Below are positions 1 to 11,706 of a stretch of DNA of 64,000 nt, piece by piece. The stretch is from the NCBI RefSeq assembly GCF_014066305.1, contig NW_023501094.1, positions 186,001 to 250,000 on the forward strand, written 5' to 3'. The notes under the pieces are model-generated. The model was not told where the DNA came from and did not search any database. It was given only the letters and a program-made list of their open reading frames with translations. A program made the translations under genes and the position numbers. The stretch is from Letharia columbiana (lineage: Eukaryota > Ascomycota > Lecanoromycetes > Lecanorales > Parmeliaceae). Within the stretch, counting starts at the first letter, position 1. Every line of letters begins with the position of its first letter.

Positions 1-758
1 CCAATTATTTTGCCGCCTCTCTTGCCCTCATCACTAGTGATGACAACCCTGGAATTGGCATCAATCACCCGATCTCTGAGAGAATCCGAAGAGAAGCCCG
101 CGAAGACGACCGAATGAACAGCACCAATACGGCTACAGGCAAGAAAAGATATCAAGGCTTCAGGCACCATGGGCAAGTAAAGGGCGACTGTGTCTCCCTT
201 CTTCACGCCCATCTGCTTCAAGACATAGGCAAGCTGTGAGACTTCCCGGAGCAGCTCCCCGTATGATATTGTGCGACCTTCGTTTGGCTCGTCTGCTTCG
301 TATATGATGGCTGGCTTATTGGGATGCTTGAAGGCATGACGATCGACACAATTGTACGAGGCATTGAGCCTGCCCTCGAGGAACCAAGCGTTGTCACCAT
401 GGGTAAAAGACCCGGAATGAACAGTCTGAAAGTCTCTGTCCCACGTGAGGAGATCCCTTGCCATCTTCCCCCAGAACTTCTTTGGCTCCTCGATGGACTC
501 TTTGTACATCTTCTGGTATTCTTCCATGCCGCTCAGGTGGGGCTTAGCGGGGTGCTTACTGCTGGGGGTCAACGATCGCAAGGAGAGGGTTTGGGTCTGG
601 TTTGAACTCACTCAAACATCTGCTTAGGGACATGGTATGTATCTGGGCTCCATGGTCAGCAGAGGTTCTTCATCCAAACGCTTTCTTCATTTACCAGTGT
701 CTTTCGCCTCTGCAACGACCATGGGCGCACCAGGCGGTTGAACGTCTCCTTCGCTCAT
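1..758 (-). CDS. facA: Acetyl-CoA synthetase, N-terminal part (cut by window edge)
   Basis: ATP-dependent ligase that makes acetyl-CoA from acetate through acetyl-AMP; cytosolic/nuclear in fungi and needed for growth on acetate. Exons on the minus strand: 758-695, 642-612 and 558-1, with introns 694-643 and 611-559 that open with GT and close with AG. The spliced frame gives about 217 residues of a family that is usually about 670 long. It starts [10 protein letters not shown] and contains the family blocks [67 protein letters not shown] and [11 protein letters not shown], which match the N-terminal cap and first AMP-binding region of fungal acetyl-CoA synthetases. The start is the only ATG that feeds this splice pattern. 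The remaining two thirds, with the adenylate-forming motif and catalytic lysine, lie outside the window. The symbol follows Aspergillus usage and is by homology. Confidence 0.93.
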
Positions 759-1264
759 GGCTGGAGTTCGCTATGGGTTTGCGAATAGTTCGAGCAATGG
801 ACTCAGAAAATATGATGGGTGTGTGAGAAAGAGAGATATACAATGCAAATGACTGGGTATTCCTGTTATTGTTTGTCGGGAACCTTCAATTTTGCAGCTG
901 CAGCAGTAAGGGAAGCATCATGAGATCGGAGCAATGGATGGGAGCACATGGATTTGGAGGTGTTATTGGTATTGATTAAGTCCGGAGAAACGGGATCTCG
1001 GACAGACCCCGCAGAATAGGGCTACTATCTACCGCGGGGAAACTTCGTTCGTCCACAATGTCTTTCATTAATCTTACCTGCCACCTGTGGATATACCTAC
1101 GAATGATGTTTTTGACTATGGAAATGGTACATGACTTCCTGCTGCAGGTACTGGGTAGCCCAGATTTTCCGCTCCACTGAACCCAACCTCCCTACATCGA
1201 ATTCTAAAACTCCTAACCTCCGTCTACGCGTTTTCCGCCTACCGCCTACGTACTTCTGCCGCGA
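759..1264 (-). promoter_or_regulatory. Upstream region of acetyl-CoA synthetase
   Basis: About 500 bp between the acetyl-CoA synthetase start and the nagA relic, presumed to hold the acetyl-CoA synthetase promoter and 5' UTR. One GCGGGG hexamer at 1034-1039 fits the CreA/Mig1 carbon-repressor consensus SYGGRG, which would suit a gene repressed by glucose. A single hexamer is weak evidence. I see no gene here. Confidence 0.35.
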
Positions 1265-2110
1265 CTAGCTAGCGAGCCTATGTATATGTCCGTCCTCATA
1301 CAGCTTCATACCCGTCAACCAAATTTCTTGCACCTCTCCCCAATCACTCAACACCACAAGGGCAGCCTTCCGGCCCATTTCATTTAGACCTGTCTTCGTC
1401 CTCCATAAGACTGGCAATGTTCTGGGATGTGCAACGGACTGCATCTGCGAAGGAACATCCACTCCATGCTTTGACATTTTGGACGCACTCGGCAACGCTG
1501 CTGCAATAACCAATCAATGTGTCCGTGCCATCGATCGTGACCATGAATCTCACTTCGTTTTGAGCATAGAGGTTTTGCGCATGCCCTACGTTTACTCCGT
1601 CGCGCAATCCTGCCATCTCAATAGCATCGCTGTTCAAGATGCAATTACTCTGGTCTGGGCGAAAGCCGATGTGGCAGTCGCAGGGTAAAGATGAATGCCG
1701 TCGGTGATGATTGGTGAGTAGGCTCCTTCGGACGAGATCAGGCCTGTGATGCTAGGAGATCGAATGGATTCATTGCGTTGAAAATATGCGTTGTCCTCTT
1801 TGCGCCGGATCCGAGAGCGCTCGTGCCAGTGTCGTAGTCTGTAGTGATATGTCCAATGGAAACGATGGTGCCACGCTGAACAAGATCTCGAAGAGGATGC
1901 TGCGTTTCCGGAGCTAATATGACCATCTTCAATGCAGAGGGAGCTTCCTCGTCGCCATAGACTGATCCTAAAGACAACTCTGCAGGGTTTTGCATGAGAC
2001 TAGCGTCTGTTTACCCCAAATCCATATCAGAGTCCTGCAAATTTTGTTTCCCGTGGACGCAGACGCGAGCATTGATCAAAGCTCTGAAAGTAAACATCGA
2101 GGGTGCTTCA
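1265..2110 (-). pseudogene. nagA: N-acetylglucosamine-6-phosphate deacetylase relic
   Basis: Functional homologues remove acetate from GlcNAc-6-phosphate in chitin/GlcNAc catabolism. The family blocks appear in order on the minus strand but in different frames. Near 1995-1750: LAPE, a GTIVSIGHITTDYD block, and THIFNAMNPF (family HLFNAM). Near 1750-1670: ITDGIHLYPATA. Near 1665-1390: CILNSDAIEMAGLRDG (family LVTDAM..AGL.DG), IDGTDTLIG (family GTDTLAGS), and KAWSGCSFADAVRC. Near 1380-1270: GRKAALVVLSDWGEV. At least three frame changes (about 1750, 1665 and 1390) and changed key positions, such as SDAI for TDAM, show it is dead. The N-terminal third, with the first metal-binding region, is not recognisable. 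The decay is by indels and not RIP, since GC stays normal. Its product acetate would feed the neighbouring acetyl-CoA synthetase, but that link is only suggestive. Confidence 0.8.
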
Positions 2111-2715
2111 GCTGTAAAAGATATTATAACATTGGGTAGTTTGACAAGGACTATGGAGCGAAAGAGGAACAGGAAAATCTTGCAGTCCTGAGTTGGTTGT
2201 CACGATGGGCGATGAGGCTATCCTAGGTCTGTGCAACCGATTGATGAAAAGCCGGGATAGCGTCCATAGCATTAGAGAGATAAAGACGGGAAAGCACAGA
2301 TCTGCGATTACTGTATGCGAGACCATGATGAGTACTTTCATAGTCAATGTCCAGGATCTAGCTTCCCTTGGCTGAAGGGGTTGACGTTCGCGACGTCAAG
2401 GCTAACAGTAACTTATGTTCCCTTGGTTCAATCTTGTATGGTCAATTTAGTCCGTTCCGAAGATTGATATCTATAAAACAGGAATATCTGAGTGCATGCA
2501 CAAACGTACTCTACTATCATGTGCCTTGGCTCCGGGATTGTGGTGAAGCAGTAACCTGAGCAACGCGAGTACGCATATTCAAACAAAGCTTCAATCTCGT
2601 TTGAAGCTTTGAATCAATTCTTCTGCCGCAAGTCTATTCCGGTCCAAGACTATTCAGCCAGTGAACAAGACCCCAGAACCCGTCGCACAAAACCCCTCTC
2701 AAGACCTCTGGACCA
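2111..2715. other. Intergenic, no gene seen
   Basis: About 600 bp between the nagA relic and the zinc-finger gene, with normal base composition. The short open frames on both strands show no recognisable domain. It may include the unrecognisable 5' third of the nagA relic and the upstream region of the zinc-finger gene. Confidence 0.4.
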
Positions 2716-5002
2716 ATGGGGACGGTGGTAAAAAAGCCTCAAGAGCAGCGTTCACCTCAGCGCGCTTCGAGACCACGGTCAAAGCAATGCGAGTACCCAG
2801 GATGCGGTAAGATGATTTCTTCTAGTCATCTAAAGTATCACTACCAGCACCGACACTCCAATCAAGATTCTCAAATCCAGTGCGACTACCCAGACTGCAG
2901 TCACATGGTAAACCCCAGGTCCTTGAAACGACACTATCTGCGAGTACACTCGGAACAGCTGCGGCAATACCAATGCGAGGATCCGGAATGTGTTCAGAGC
3001 TTCAGGTTCAAGGCGAAAGCAATGCACTTTTCCAGGATGCGGTAGATTCTATGATCAAGATTACATGGAAAAGCATTTTCAGACCCAGCACTCCGGTGAG
3101 GTCATTCGTATTCAGTGCGAGTATCCAGGGTGTGACAAGATGTATCCAACCAAGGAGGGCTGTAAGAGGCATTACCGACATCAGCATTGTGGTCAACCAA
3201 GAATTCTTCATTGTGAACATTGCGAATGGGGCTTCACAGGAGCTCTGAGTGTTTACCTTAAGCACTTTCTGAAGGCTCACGACCATCGCCATCTTCTCAT
3301 CATTCCGCCACGGCCAAGCATGGACATAGCAGACATCAGCAAATTTCGCCCTCACCAGAAATTGATAAATCAAGCAGAACAAGTGGTACGTCAAGCAGAA
3401 CAAGTGCCAGCGACAAAGGGTCAAGAGCCAACTACATTGACTATGGTAGATGAACAAGATTCATCGTTTATCGTAGCAAAACTCGATCCTAGGCTTCGAA
3501 TGGCTGAGGGGTTTCCGGCCCTCACCGTCAGAGAGAGGAATGACATAGCTTGTATTAGTCCTGCTTCAATTGATTGCCATAATATCATGCTGACTTGTTT
3601 TAGTAAAATGTGTCAGCTACTGGCTGGATATGTCAAATCTCAATGCCCCATGTAAGGGACCAGAATACCTCAGAAAAGGATCTGAGACTGCCCGCGACAC
3701 TAGCTGTCGTTTCAGCATGACAATGAATCTCGACGCGGCGTTAATTCAAGCCTTCTTTACGATCCAGATCGTCAAACCTGTTCTACCGCCTGAATTTGCC
3801 GTTTACACTGTGAAACAATGGATTTTAATTCGGAGTTGGGAAACTCAAACACAATTCAACTTCTGCCTACAGCCAGACAAGTCAATCGAACCTGTCGAGC
3901 CAAGACTTGTCGTTTTTCGCCGTGGCACGATCTTGAGATATACTGCGATATGCACTATCTGATTATTCCATATTTGTGCAAATTTGCTCACAGACGCACG
4001 ACCGGACGAGCTCAAGTCTCGAGAAGTCTCATTAATTGAAAACGTGAATGGTTTGAAAGTCTTGGCTGAAACATCCAATCATACTTTCGAGTGGAGGAAT
4101 CCTGATCTAGCAAACATTCTTCTGGCTATCTCAAATCCAGATTCAGACGGGCCGAAGGTGTACGCTGTGGATACAGAGTTTCACCAACCTTTGTCAGGAG
4201 GAGCAATCAAAGTTTCAGAGGTGGCATTTGTCGATGTTAGGACTGGCCGGATTGTGTAAATGCCGCCCTCGGCGATGACAAGAGGGCTTTAGATACGTCC
4301 ATAAAGCTCGCTCGACGAAAATTGGACGGGAAGACATTGACAGCTAAGGATGTTCCCCTAGTCCGCACAGCCGCAGCTCTATCAGAGCAAATCGAAGATT
4401 GCCACCTTGGACCGAATGATATAATCGTGGAGTGGAGCTTCAATACCAACGCTCTGCTTGATATGACGAACATTAAATGCTTTCTGAAGCAGACCGGCTA
4501 TGACAGCCAGACTCTTCTCCCAAGCAGCGGTCATGCATTACTTAGACCTACCATGAAATTCCTCAGTCAAGCAGTAAAGCTTAAGAGTTGGAGACTACCA
4601 ATTCTCTTTTGAATACTCTTTCCGCAAGATCCTTTGGTCGCTCAGAATCACTCCGCTGCGGTCGATGTAATACAAGTGGTGCAAATTCTTCGGCTGATGG
4701 TTGAGTTGATAAAGCCCCCAGAAAATCGTAGTCTGCCTCAAGACTTGCTTCAAGGCCTCGAAGGCTTGTTGTGGGTAGACGATGATTGCACTCAGAGCAA
4801 TACTCTAGATCATTACTTTGATTTACTCGAACGCGAAATTATCGTTGATGCCCCCACGGCCCTTGGTGAAGAACAGGATGGTATGGATCTCGATGATGAG
4901 AGATCAGATAGTGAGAAAGATGATGAGAATACTAGTAACATGGAACTTATCAGCGAGGACAGCAGCGACGAGACTTGGGATGACACAGATAATATTGACT
5001 AA
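2716..5002 (+). pseudogene. Broken C2H2 zinc-finger / DEDDh exonuclease-like gene
   Basis: Frames on the plus strand join into one architecture. At 2716-3290 there are five to six C2H2 fingers of the C-x4-C type (CEYPGCGKM, CDYPDCSHM, CTFPGCGRF, CEYPGCDKM, then CEHCEWGF), each ending H-x3-4-H. A linker follows. At 3984-4950 there is an exonuclease-like part: VYAVDTEFHQP gives the D-x-E of motif I, NDIIVEWSFNTNALLDM resembles motif II, and NHSAAVDV resembles the H-x4-D of motif III. The end is very acidic (DLDDERSDSEKDD...). Lesions: a frame change near 3000-3020 inside finger 3, an unresolved frame change between 3655 and 3984 with a stop at 3960-3962, a frame change at 4257 (TAA) and an in-frame TGA at 4610. 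Introns could explain one or two of these (for example GT at 4254 to AG at 4306) but not all. Most likely a pseudogene. The function was probably nucleic-acid binding and 3'-5' cleavage. Confidence 0.6.
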
Positions 5003-5744
5003 GATGTGGGGAGGAAGGGACGTCAAAGTAGGTTTTGTGATGCAGCCGTAAATACAGACGCCTGAGCTTCAACGACCTGACAATGATGTCTGGTTGGCTG
5101 GATGATGGGACGAACCGCTACCGAGATGCAGAGCCCCATCTTATTTCAACTTGGTCGCTTAGCCAGAAAGCTCGGTGTAATTATGGTATTTTGACGCGCC
5201 GATCTGAAAAATAACGGATGTGATAGTGCAATAGCGACCAGGTAACATTTGAGGCCCATTGACGTGACATTTGTGCCTTTCCTCTTTGTTAAATGCGTAA
5301 CTCGCTTCATTAATAAGAGCGATGCGCAGTCCTTGACAGGTTGATTTTTGCCCTTTTAGAGCAGGCATGTCTGTTTAGACATCCTTCTTTTTCTTGACTC
5401 CGAAATTCTTAAGGTCACTAATTAATGCAGAGCTTGCTGCTGCGTTGGAGCGTCACGTACTTGATCGAGAAGGGGTCGTCCACCGTTGACGCTTCAAAAT
5501 CAGCAATCGTGGCATATTCAAGAGGCAATGCATCAAGCCTTCTGTTAGGACTGAACCAGGGTGGATCATAGAGTCATGGTTAACGAGGATGTTATTGATG
5601 AGGATTTATCTCTAGGCATTACCATACAAATAGTGGGAGTAAGGGTGCTAGGCCCAAATAGAAAGGTAGCCAACCTGGAGTTGAGTGGCCTGTGGCTACC
5701 TATGGTTGTCACACTCGTGACACCTTCGAGCCATGAGCTTGTTG
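5003..5744. other. Intergenic, no gene seen
   Basis: About 740 bp between the broken zinc-finger/exonuclease gene and the 3' end of homoserine kinase. Short open frames on both strands have no recognisable domain. The right part presumably holds the homoserine kinase 3' UTR. Confidence 0.4.
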
Positions 5745-6863
5745 TCATCCAACAAGCCTTGATTCGCTCTCTTCGACGTGACAGAAGTCTTGATTTGTGT
5801 CATTACAAGTGGCTCCGTCTGGATCTAGCTCAAGGACCTGCCAATCGTAGTGAACATCCTGGGCTTCCGATAGTATCATAATGATAGCTTGAGCTATGGT
5901 CTCGAAATTTTGAGTTGCCAATGCCATTACAGATGGCCCGGCACCACTAAGGCAAGTTCCAAGAAGCCCAGGGTACTTGTCATATCGAAGCTCTAGTAGC
6001 ACCTCACCCAACCCTGGGACTAAATTAGTCCGATAGGGTTGATGGAGCCGGTCTCGCATTGCTTCTGAGATTTTCGCCGCACGCAAAGGTTTCTCGCCAA
6101 GTAGAACGGGAAGTAAAGCGCAACGCTGGAGATTGAATATAACGTCCTCGCGGGTGTAGCTATATGGTAGCTGACTTCTTGCCTCCGCCGTATTCGAATG
6201 AAAAGTAGGAACGACTATAATAGCCTTAATATCTGAATTGAGCCGGTAATGATGGTAGCATCCAATCGATAGAGGCGGCTTATGAATGGGTAAGAGGCTG
6301 GTGTCTGTATCTCCAGAAAGCTTAGGTAAGACCTCGCTCAGCGGTATCTCTATACGGGCGATATCCATAAATGCTCCGATAAAGCCACCAAAGAGAGCAG
6401 GGGCGATGTTATCGGGATGCCGCTCAACCATTAGACAGTAGTCAAACATCCTTTCCTTAGATAGACCTAGATCGCCTGCTTCATTGCCTAGCATTACTCC
6501 AGCAACTATAGCAGCAGCTGAAGATCCCAGACCTCGCGAGAGTGGGATTGCTGTGATTAATGTGACTGTAGTAGCAGAAGGAAAGGCTTCTTTTCCATGG
6601 CAACGTAGTACATAGAGCGCAACTTGAGTGACCAAATTCTCATGGACCAAAGAGCTCAGTAGTTCCGAACCCTCGCCGTGGCATATGATTTCGCAATTCC
6701 ATGGAGCCGAGCTCAAGCTTCCTTGACCCAAGTCCTTTATTTGTAGCTCAAGAAAGTTGCCGAATCGTTGAGAAGCTGACGGTGCGGACCTGAGGGCAAG
6801 ACCAAGAACGTCAAAACCAGATCCAAGATTTGCCGAAGTGGCTGGGACTCTGATTATTTTCAT
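5745..6863 (-). CDS. THR1: Homoserine kinase
   Basis: Phosphorylates L-homoserine with ATP to O-phosphohomoserine, the step before threonine synthase in threonine biosynthesis; cytosolic. A single 372-residue frame without introns, close to the usual fungal length. GHMP-kinase features: N-terminal strand VPATSANLGSGFDVLGLAL (6-24), the glycine-rich ATP loop PLSRGLGSSAAAIVAG (107-122), the ERHPDNIAPALFGG block (147-160) and the C-terminal LSGAGPSVMAL motif (305-315). All the expected motifs are present, so it looks functional. The start ATG at 6863 sits directly before the conserved N-terminal strand. It diverges from the Mug190-like gene across a 381-bp spacer. The tail after residue 350 is not conserved in the family as far as I know. 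The symbol follows yeast usage. Confidence 0.95.
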   Translation of the reverse strand: MKIIRVPATSANLGSGFDVLGLALRSAPSASQRFGNFLELQIKDLGQGSLSSAPWNCEIICHGEGSELLSSLVHENLVTQVALYVLRCHGKEAFPSATTVTLITAIPLSRGLGSSAAAIVAGVMLGNEAGDLGLSKERMFDYCLMVERHPDNIAPALFGGFIGAFMDIARIEIPLSEVLPKLSGDTDTSLLPIHKPPLSIGCYHHYRLNSDIKAIIVVPTFHSNTAEARSQLPYSYTREDVIFNLQRCALLPVLLGEKPLRAAKISEAMRDRLHQPYRTNLVPGLGEVLLELRYDKYPGLLGTCLSGAGPSVMALATQNFETIAQAIIMILSEAQDVHYDWQVLELDPDGATCNDTNQDFCHVEESESRLVG

Positions 6864-7244
6864 TGTACCTGCTACCGCTACGTTAACGATTGCTAAGATA
6901 AAGACGAAATAAGGACGAGGGGAGTTGATAGTAAAAGAGCAGAAGAGCAGAGATTTTGAAAGCTCGCTAAGATTGAATGAGGAGAATTATTCCCCGGTCT
7001 GGTGGGTGTGCTTGAGAAAGTCTTGGCGGAAGAAAATCGTCGCGAGCGTGCTTAAAGTATCCGGCCGGGGTGCTGCATTAAGCTAACCCCCCTGTCACCC
7101 AGCCCGCACCTAATAGCGGCATCCTTGGCAGATTAGTGTCTTCTTCTCATGCCAAGATTTTTACCAATTGTTCCCCTTCCTAGACTTGCCTTTTCATCAC
7201 AGCTGCCAGCACCTTTGGTGTTTGATTAAGCCTACGGGCTCATC
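6864..7244. promoter_or_regulatory. Divergent promoter between homoserine kinase and Mug190-like gene
   Basis: A 381-bp spacer between two start codons that point away from each other, so it must hold both 5' UTRs and core promoters. Pyrimidine-rich stretches (about 7150-7200) precede the plus-strand start, as is common in filamentous fungi. I can name no transcription-factor site with confidence. Confidence 0.5.
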
Positions 7245-10200
7245 ATGTCTCAACAACAGGTGAATTGAAATGGGCCCTCCCTCTTTTTAGGTATGTTATC
7301 TAATCTGCAATTGGGATACAGCATGCGCCTGGGGGCTACTACAGCGGAAAAAACAAAATCCCCGACATCAAGACGTTCGTAGCAAGTCTAGATAAAGATA
7401 AGAGGGAGAGAGATGAAAAACTTGATGCTCTCCGCAAGCTCGAGCAGCAACAGGGCCAACAGGGGCAAAAGGGTACCAGCGATGCCACTCCGCACAAGGA
7501 AACCCACGCCGGCGAACCGGGTACTCTCAAGACAGTCACCGACCCGACAACCCAGAATCAAGTCCAAATTGAAGATGTCAACAAGGAATTCATGAAAGCT
7601 GCCGAGGACCCCCAGCTATCAGTCCCAAACGTGAACCTCGGCAAAGAAACCCCTGTCAAGACCGATGCCCATCAAAGCAACCCAGAATACAAACACAACC
7701 AAGACATAACCGCCCCACCTGATCCTGTGGCTGAGGGAAGTACTTCAGATGTCCCCATTCACGGGGAGAAGACGAACATCTTGTTCCACCCAACACCTTC
7801 GGTCAGCTACGAGCCCATGTTCGCAGCCCTCGAGACCAGAGCTTCAGGGTTGTGCATTGGAGTCTTCATTGCTATCGTGTTGCTTGGGAAAATGTTTGGC
7901 GGATCGTTGAAGGGGCTGATCCCCACAGCAATGTGCATTGTCTCTGGTATATTCCTCTGGATGAAGGAAGTCGTCCGTAGTGGAAGAGAAGTCGAATGGG
8001 CAAGTGAACAGTCGAGGGGAGAGACTGTAAGCGTTGAGACTCTGTTAAGCTGGAACTTCTGCATGTGGCTGACCGGTACAGGCGACGGCCAATCTCCTTC
8101 CAGAATCTGTTGAATGGATGAACACATTGCTGGGAATTGTCTGGGGTTTGATCAATCCAGATATGTTCGTTGGAGTGGCCGATACTTTAGAAGATGTGAT
8201 GGGTGCATCGGTGCCTGGGATCATAGAAAATGTCCGCGTAGCAGAGATCAACCAAGGAAATAATCCGATCCGAATTCTTAGTTTACGCGCTCTGCCAGAC
8301 ACGCACGTCAAAGAGTTGAAGGAGAGCATCCACGAAGAGAACAAGAAGAACAAGGATCCACAAGAGGCTGCCGCCGATGAGGAAGGAGGCGACTATTATA
8401 ACATTGAAGCATCATTTGCATATCATGCCAAGCCGAGCGACCCCAACGATACATCTTCTAAAGCACGGAATATGCATATGCAGCTGGTGTTCTATCTTGG
8501 TATCAAGGGGCTATTTGGCGTCCCGCTACCCATTTTCGTGGAATTACAGGGAGTGGTGGGTACGATCAGACTGCGTCTTCAGATGACACCTGAGCCCCCT
8601 TATTTGAAAAATCTGACCTTCACCCTGATGGGCTTGCCGCAAGTCCAAGCTGGATGTGTGCCGATGGTATCGAAGGGGGTCAACATTCTCAACCTCCCTC
8701 TGATATCGAACTTTGTCCATTATGCTATTGGAGCTGCGTGCAGCATGTACGTTGCCCCCAAATCGATGTCCATTGATCTTGGTGCAATCCTACAAGGCGA
8801 CGAAATCGCCAAGGACGTTCTTGCATTAGGTGTCATGTGGATTCGGATCCACCGAGCGATAGGTCTGAGCAAGCAGGACAAGCGTGGGAGCAAGGGTGGA
8901 GGCTCGGATCCATATATCACCTTGACATTCTCCAAATATGGAAAGCCAATGTACTGTACACGTGTGATTACTGACGACTTGAACCCGATATGGGAAGAGA
9001 CCGCAGCGTGAGTACGTGGGACTGACCTGGAAGTCCTGATGTTAATTGACGACAGATTGCTTGTCGACCCCGAGTACATCAAAGCTGATGAGCAACTCAG
9101 TGTAGAGTTATGGGACTCGGACCGCACCAGCGCTGATGACATTGTGGGCAAGGTCGAGCTTTCTATGCAGAAAATGATACAGCATCCTGGTAAAATGTAC
9201 CCCCAAGTATCAAAACTTACAGGGATGGACGCCGATAGCGAGATGCCCGGAGAGTTGCACTGGGAGGTGGGTTACTTCTCGAAACCGAAGTTTAGGCCTG
9301 CCCTGCGAACTGACGGCAAAAATCCCGATCTTCCTAACTCGCTCAAAAACGACCCAGAGCTACAAGATGATAAAGGTACATTGAACAACGCAGACCAAGA
9401 TGCTGTAGCTCACACTCCTCCTGACCCTTTGTGGCCAAGCGGTATCTGCAGCGTTGTTGTTCATCAGATAGTCAACCTCGAGCTTGAGAACATTCAAGGT
9501 AGTAACGGGAATAGGAAAGGCAGAGAGTATGAACCGGCAAGGGATGCTGGCGAGAACACGGAAGAAGTAGGCAAGCAGCTTCCAAGCAGCTACTGCACCA
9601 TTCTGTACAATGATCAACTAGTGAGCATCTCTTACCTTTTATGCAGTATGGCTACTAACATCACGTCAGGTATACCGTACTCGAGCCAAGGTTGTCAGCA
9701 GCAAGCCAATCTTCAATGCTGGAACCGAGAGATTCGTGAGGGATTGGAGGTCTGCGATCGTTACGGTCACTGTCCGTGACCAGCGCCACCGGCAGCATGA
9801 CCCTATCCTCGGCATTGTGCCGTTGAAGCTGTCCGATATTCTGCAGACTAGCTCTCAGGTGACTCGCTGGTACCCACTCGATGGTGGCATTGTATGTTGG
9901 ACCAATAATTTTACATTGGAATCGCGTGCTAATTTGATCAGGGTTTTGGACGGGTCAGGATCTCTCTGCTATTCAGAGCTATCGAGACTCGCCTGCCTCC
10001 GAACATGCTGGGATGGGACGTTGGCACTTTTGAATTTACTTCCGACAGAATCCTGGCCCTGAATTATCATAGTAACTCGAAATTGAAGATGAGGACAGGT
10101 GGCAGCATTGGTCAAATTAGCAGAACACAATGCCAAAAGCTTGCAGAAGGCGACGGCATGCACTGGGACATTGCCAAGAAAGACGGTAAAAACAACGTGC

Positions 10201-11194
10201 GATTGCCGGTCAAATTCCGGTATCGATCACCTGTTGTCTTTGAATTACATGTTACAGGGAAACGAGGCGCGGCCGCATACGCTGTCATCTGGTTACATCA
10301 CCTTGTGGACAATACCGAAGTGGACATTAACATACCCATCTGGACCACCAAGAATGGTGCCCGCTTGACCCAAAACTACATAACGGAGGATAACATTCGC
10401 GCCAAAGAAGTCCCTGGCCTGGAAGACACTGAAGAAATAGGCCGTCTGCAATTTCGTTGTCAGTTCAAAGCTGGTATAGATGAGGACCATGAGCAATTTG
10501 TTGTCGACAACGAATCGCGGGAGACGTTCGAAACTTGGGAGGCTTGTCTTGCGGAAGGCGTTCGCGAAAAGCGTGTGACCAAGGAAATGCCGCCGAAAGT
10601 GCGAGAGCTACACGATCAGTCTTTGACTGAAGGCCGCGATGTCCTCAAGCAAGCTGACCCGGAAGAGCGAAAGAAGTGGCTTGCGAAAGATGGCCAGGAC
10701 TGGAGCGGTGCTTTTACGCATGATCCGAAAGCTTACATGGACTCACAGGGCCGTAAGCGAGCAGAGCCTGGTGTGGATAAGCCTGTCCATGATCCTCACG
10801 TTCCAAGCGACGACGATGACCACATAGGCGACGAGGGCGATGACAGCGATTCGGAGTCTGACATCGGCGTACAAGATGCGGAGAACAGGGGGGCAGGGAA
10901 AGACATGAATGGGAGCGCTGCTGAGGGAACGACACTACAGGACGATGAGCAGACGAGGGCAGTAGCGAACAAGAAGTCCGAAAAAAGAAAAAATAGGGGT
11001 TTGATGCAGTGGAAACCTGTCAGGGTAAGTCTTGGTTCTCAGCAGAGCGCTTTGGGCTGAAGGCATGCTAATCACGTATTGTACAGAACCTTGCATTTGC
11101 GAAAGACGAGGCTAAATTCTCAATGAAGAAGATGCAGCATAAGATCACCGGAGGGTTGGGTGGAAGAGAACCTGGAGTGGAGACAGAAACTTGA
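7245..11194 (+). CDS. C2-domain, SMP-type membrane protein (Mug190-like)
   Basis: Likely a lipid-transfer or tethering protein at ER contact sites, by resemblance to tricalbin and fission-yeast Mug190 families. Seven exons: 7245-7259, 7322-8026, 8082-9007, 9056-9620, 9670-9891, 9942-11024 and 11087-11194. All introns are GT-AG and phases agree, giving about 1207 residues. Order of parts: low-complexity charged N-terminus; two close hydrophobic segments at about 180-195 and 202-218, probably an ER hairpin; a tricalbin-like SMP region at about 250-450; a first C2 domain at about 485-610 (IRIHRAIGLSK, GGSDPYITLTF, TRVITDDLNPIWEE, LSVELWDSD); a second C2-like region at about 675-800; and a very acidic stretch (SDDDDHIGDEGDDSDSESD) near residue 1090. 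The first C2 keeps aspartates suited to Ca2+ binding. The first exon of five codons is set by the only upstream ATG joined to a good donor. Family name is by homology; function inferred. Confidence 0.85.
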
Positions 11195-11706
11195 ACTTTT
11201 CTGCTTCTTGCTTGCTTTTCGGCGATTGTAGTTATATCAAGGGGGACTGGCTGGTCCAAAGAGTCCTACAGTATGCGTTGTAATACCATCGTCCTCCTCT
11301 GAAACCCTCACAAACCTACTTATTTCGCCTATTGCAGCGTGTTCCTTGTTAGCAATCGTAGGTTTGCTCCTACTCATGACTTGGTTCATCTCGACCTGCC
11401 CTAATATTCCAGTGAACTTAGTATGACCTAGTATAATTACACAAAGGAGATTTTACATTTCCGATCCCGCCACGCTAGAATTGAAGATTGAAGGTATCAT
11501 CCCGGTTTATCTGTACTATAGAACAAGAAGTTATGAAAGACGTAGAAAATTACCTTACCTCAATCTACTGGTGAAAAGGGAGCTAATGGTTATATTTGTA
11601 TTGACACTTAGCGTTGGCTGAGGCTGAAATGTATCCTAACATGAATCATTGATGGATTAGACAGCAACACTTCGCTTCCTTCCCACTTGTGAATATTGAC
11701 ACAACC
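11195..11706. other. Intergenic between two plus-strand genes
   Basis: About 510 bp holding the 3' UTR of the Mug190-like gene and the promoter of GET2. No further gene or clear motif seen. Confidence 0.5.

Noticed and set aside
2880..3457. Other open frames across the zinc-finger region on both strands
   Set aside because: They overlap the C2H2 fingers, whose Cys/His spacing marks the real frames.
5561..5881. Plus-strand open frame overlapping the end of homoserine kinase
   Set aside because: No domain, and half of it is antisense to the conserved kinase C-terminus.
7592..8113. Separate 173-codon gene
   Set aside because: It is exon 2 of the Mug190-like gene; the tail after 8026 reads into an intron.
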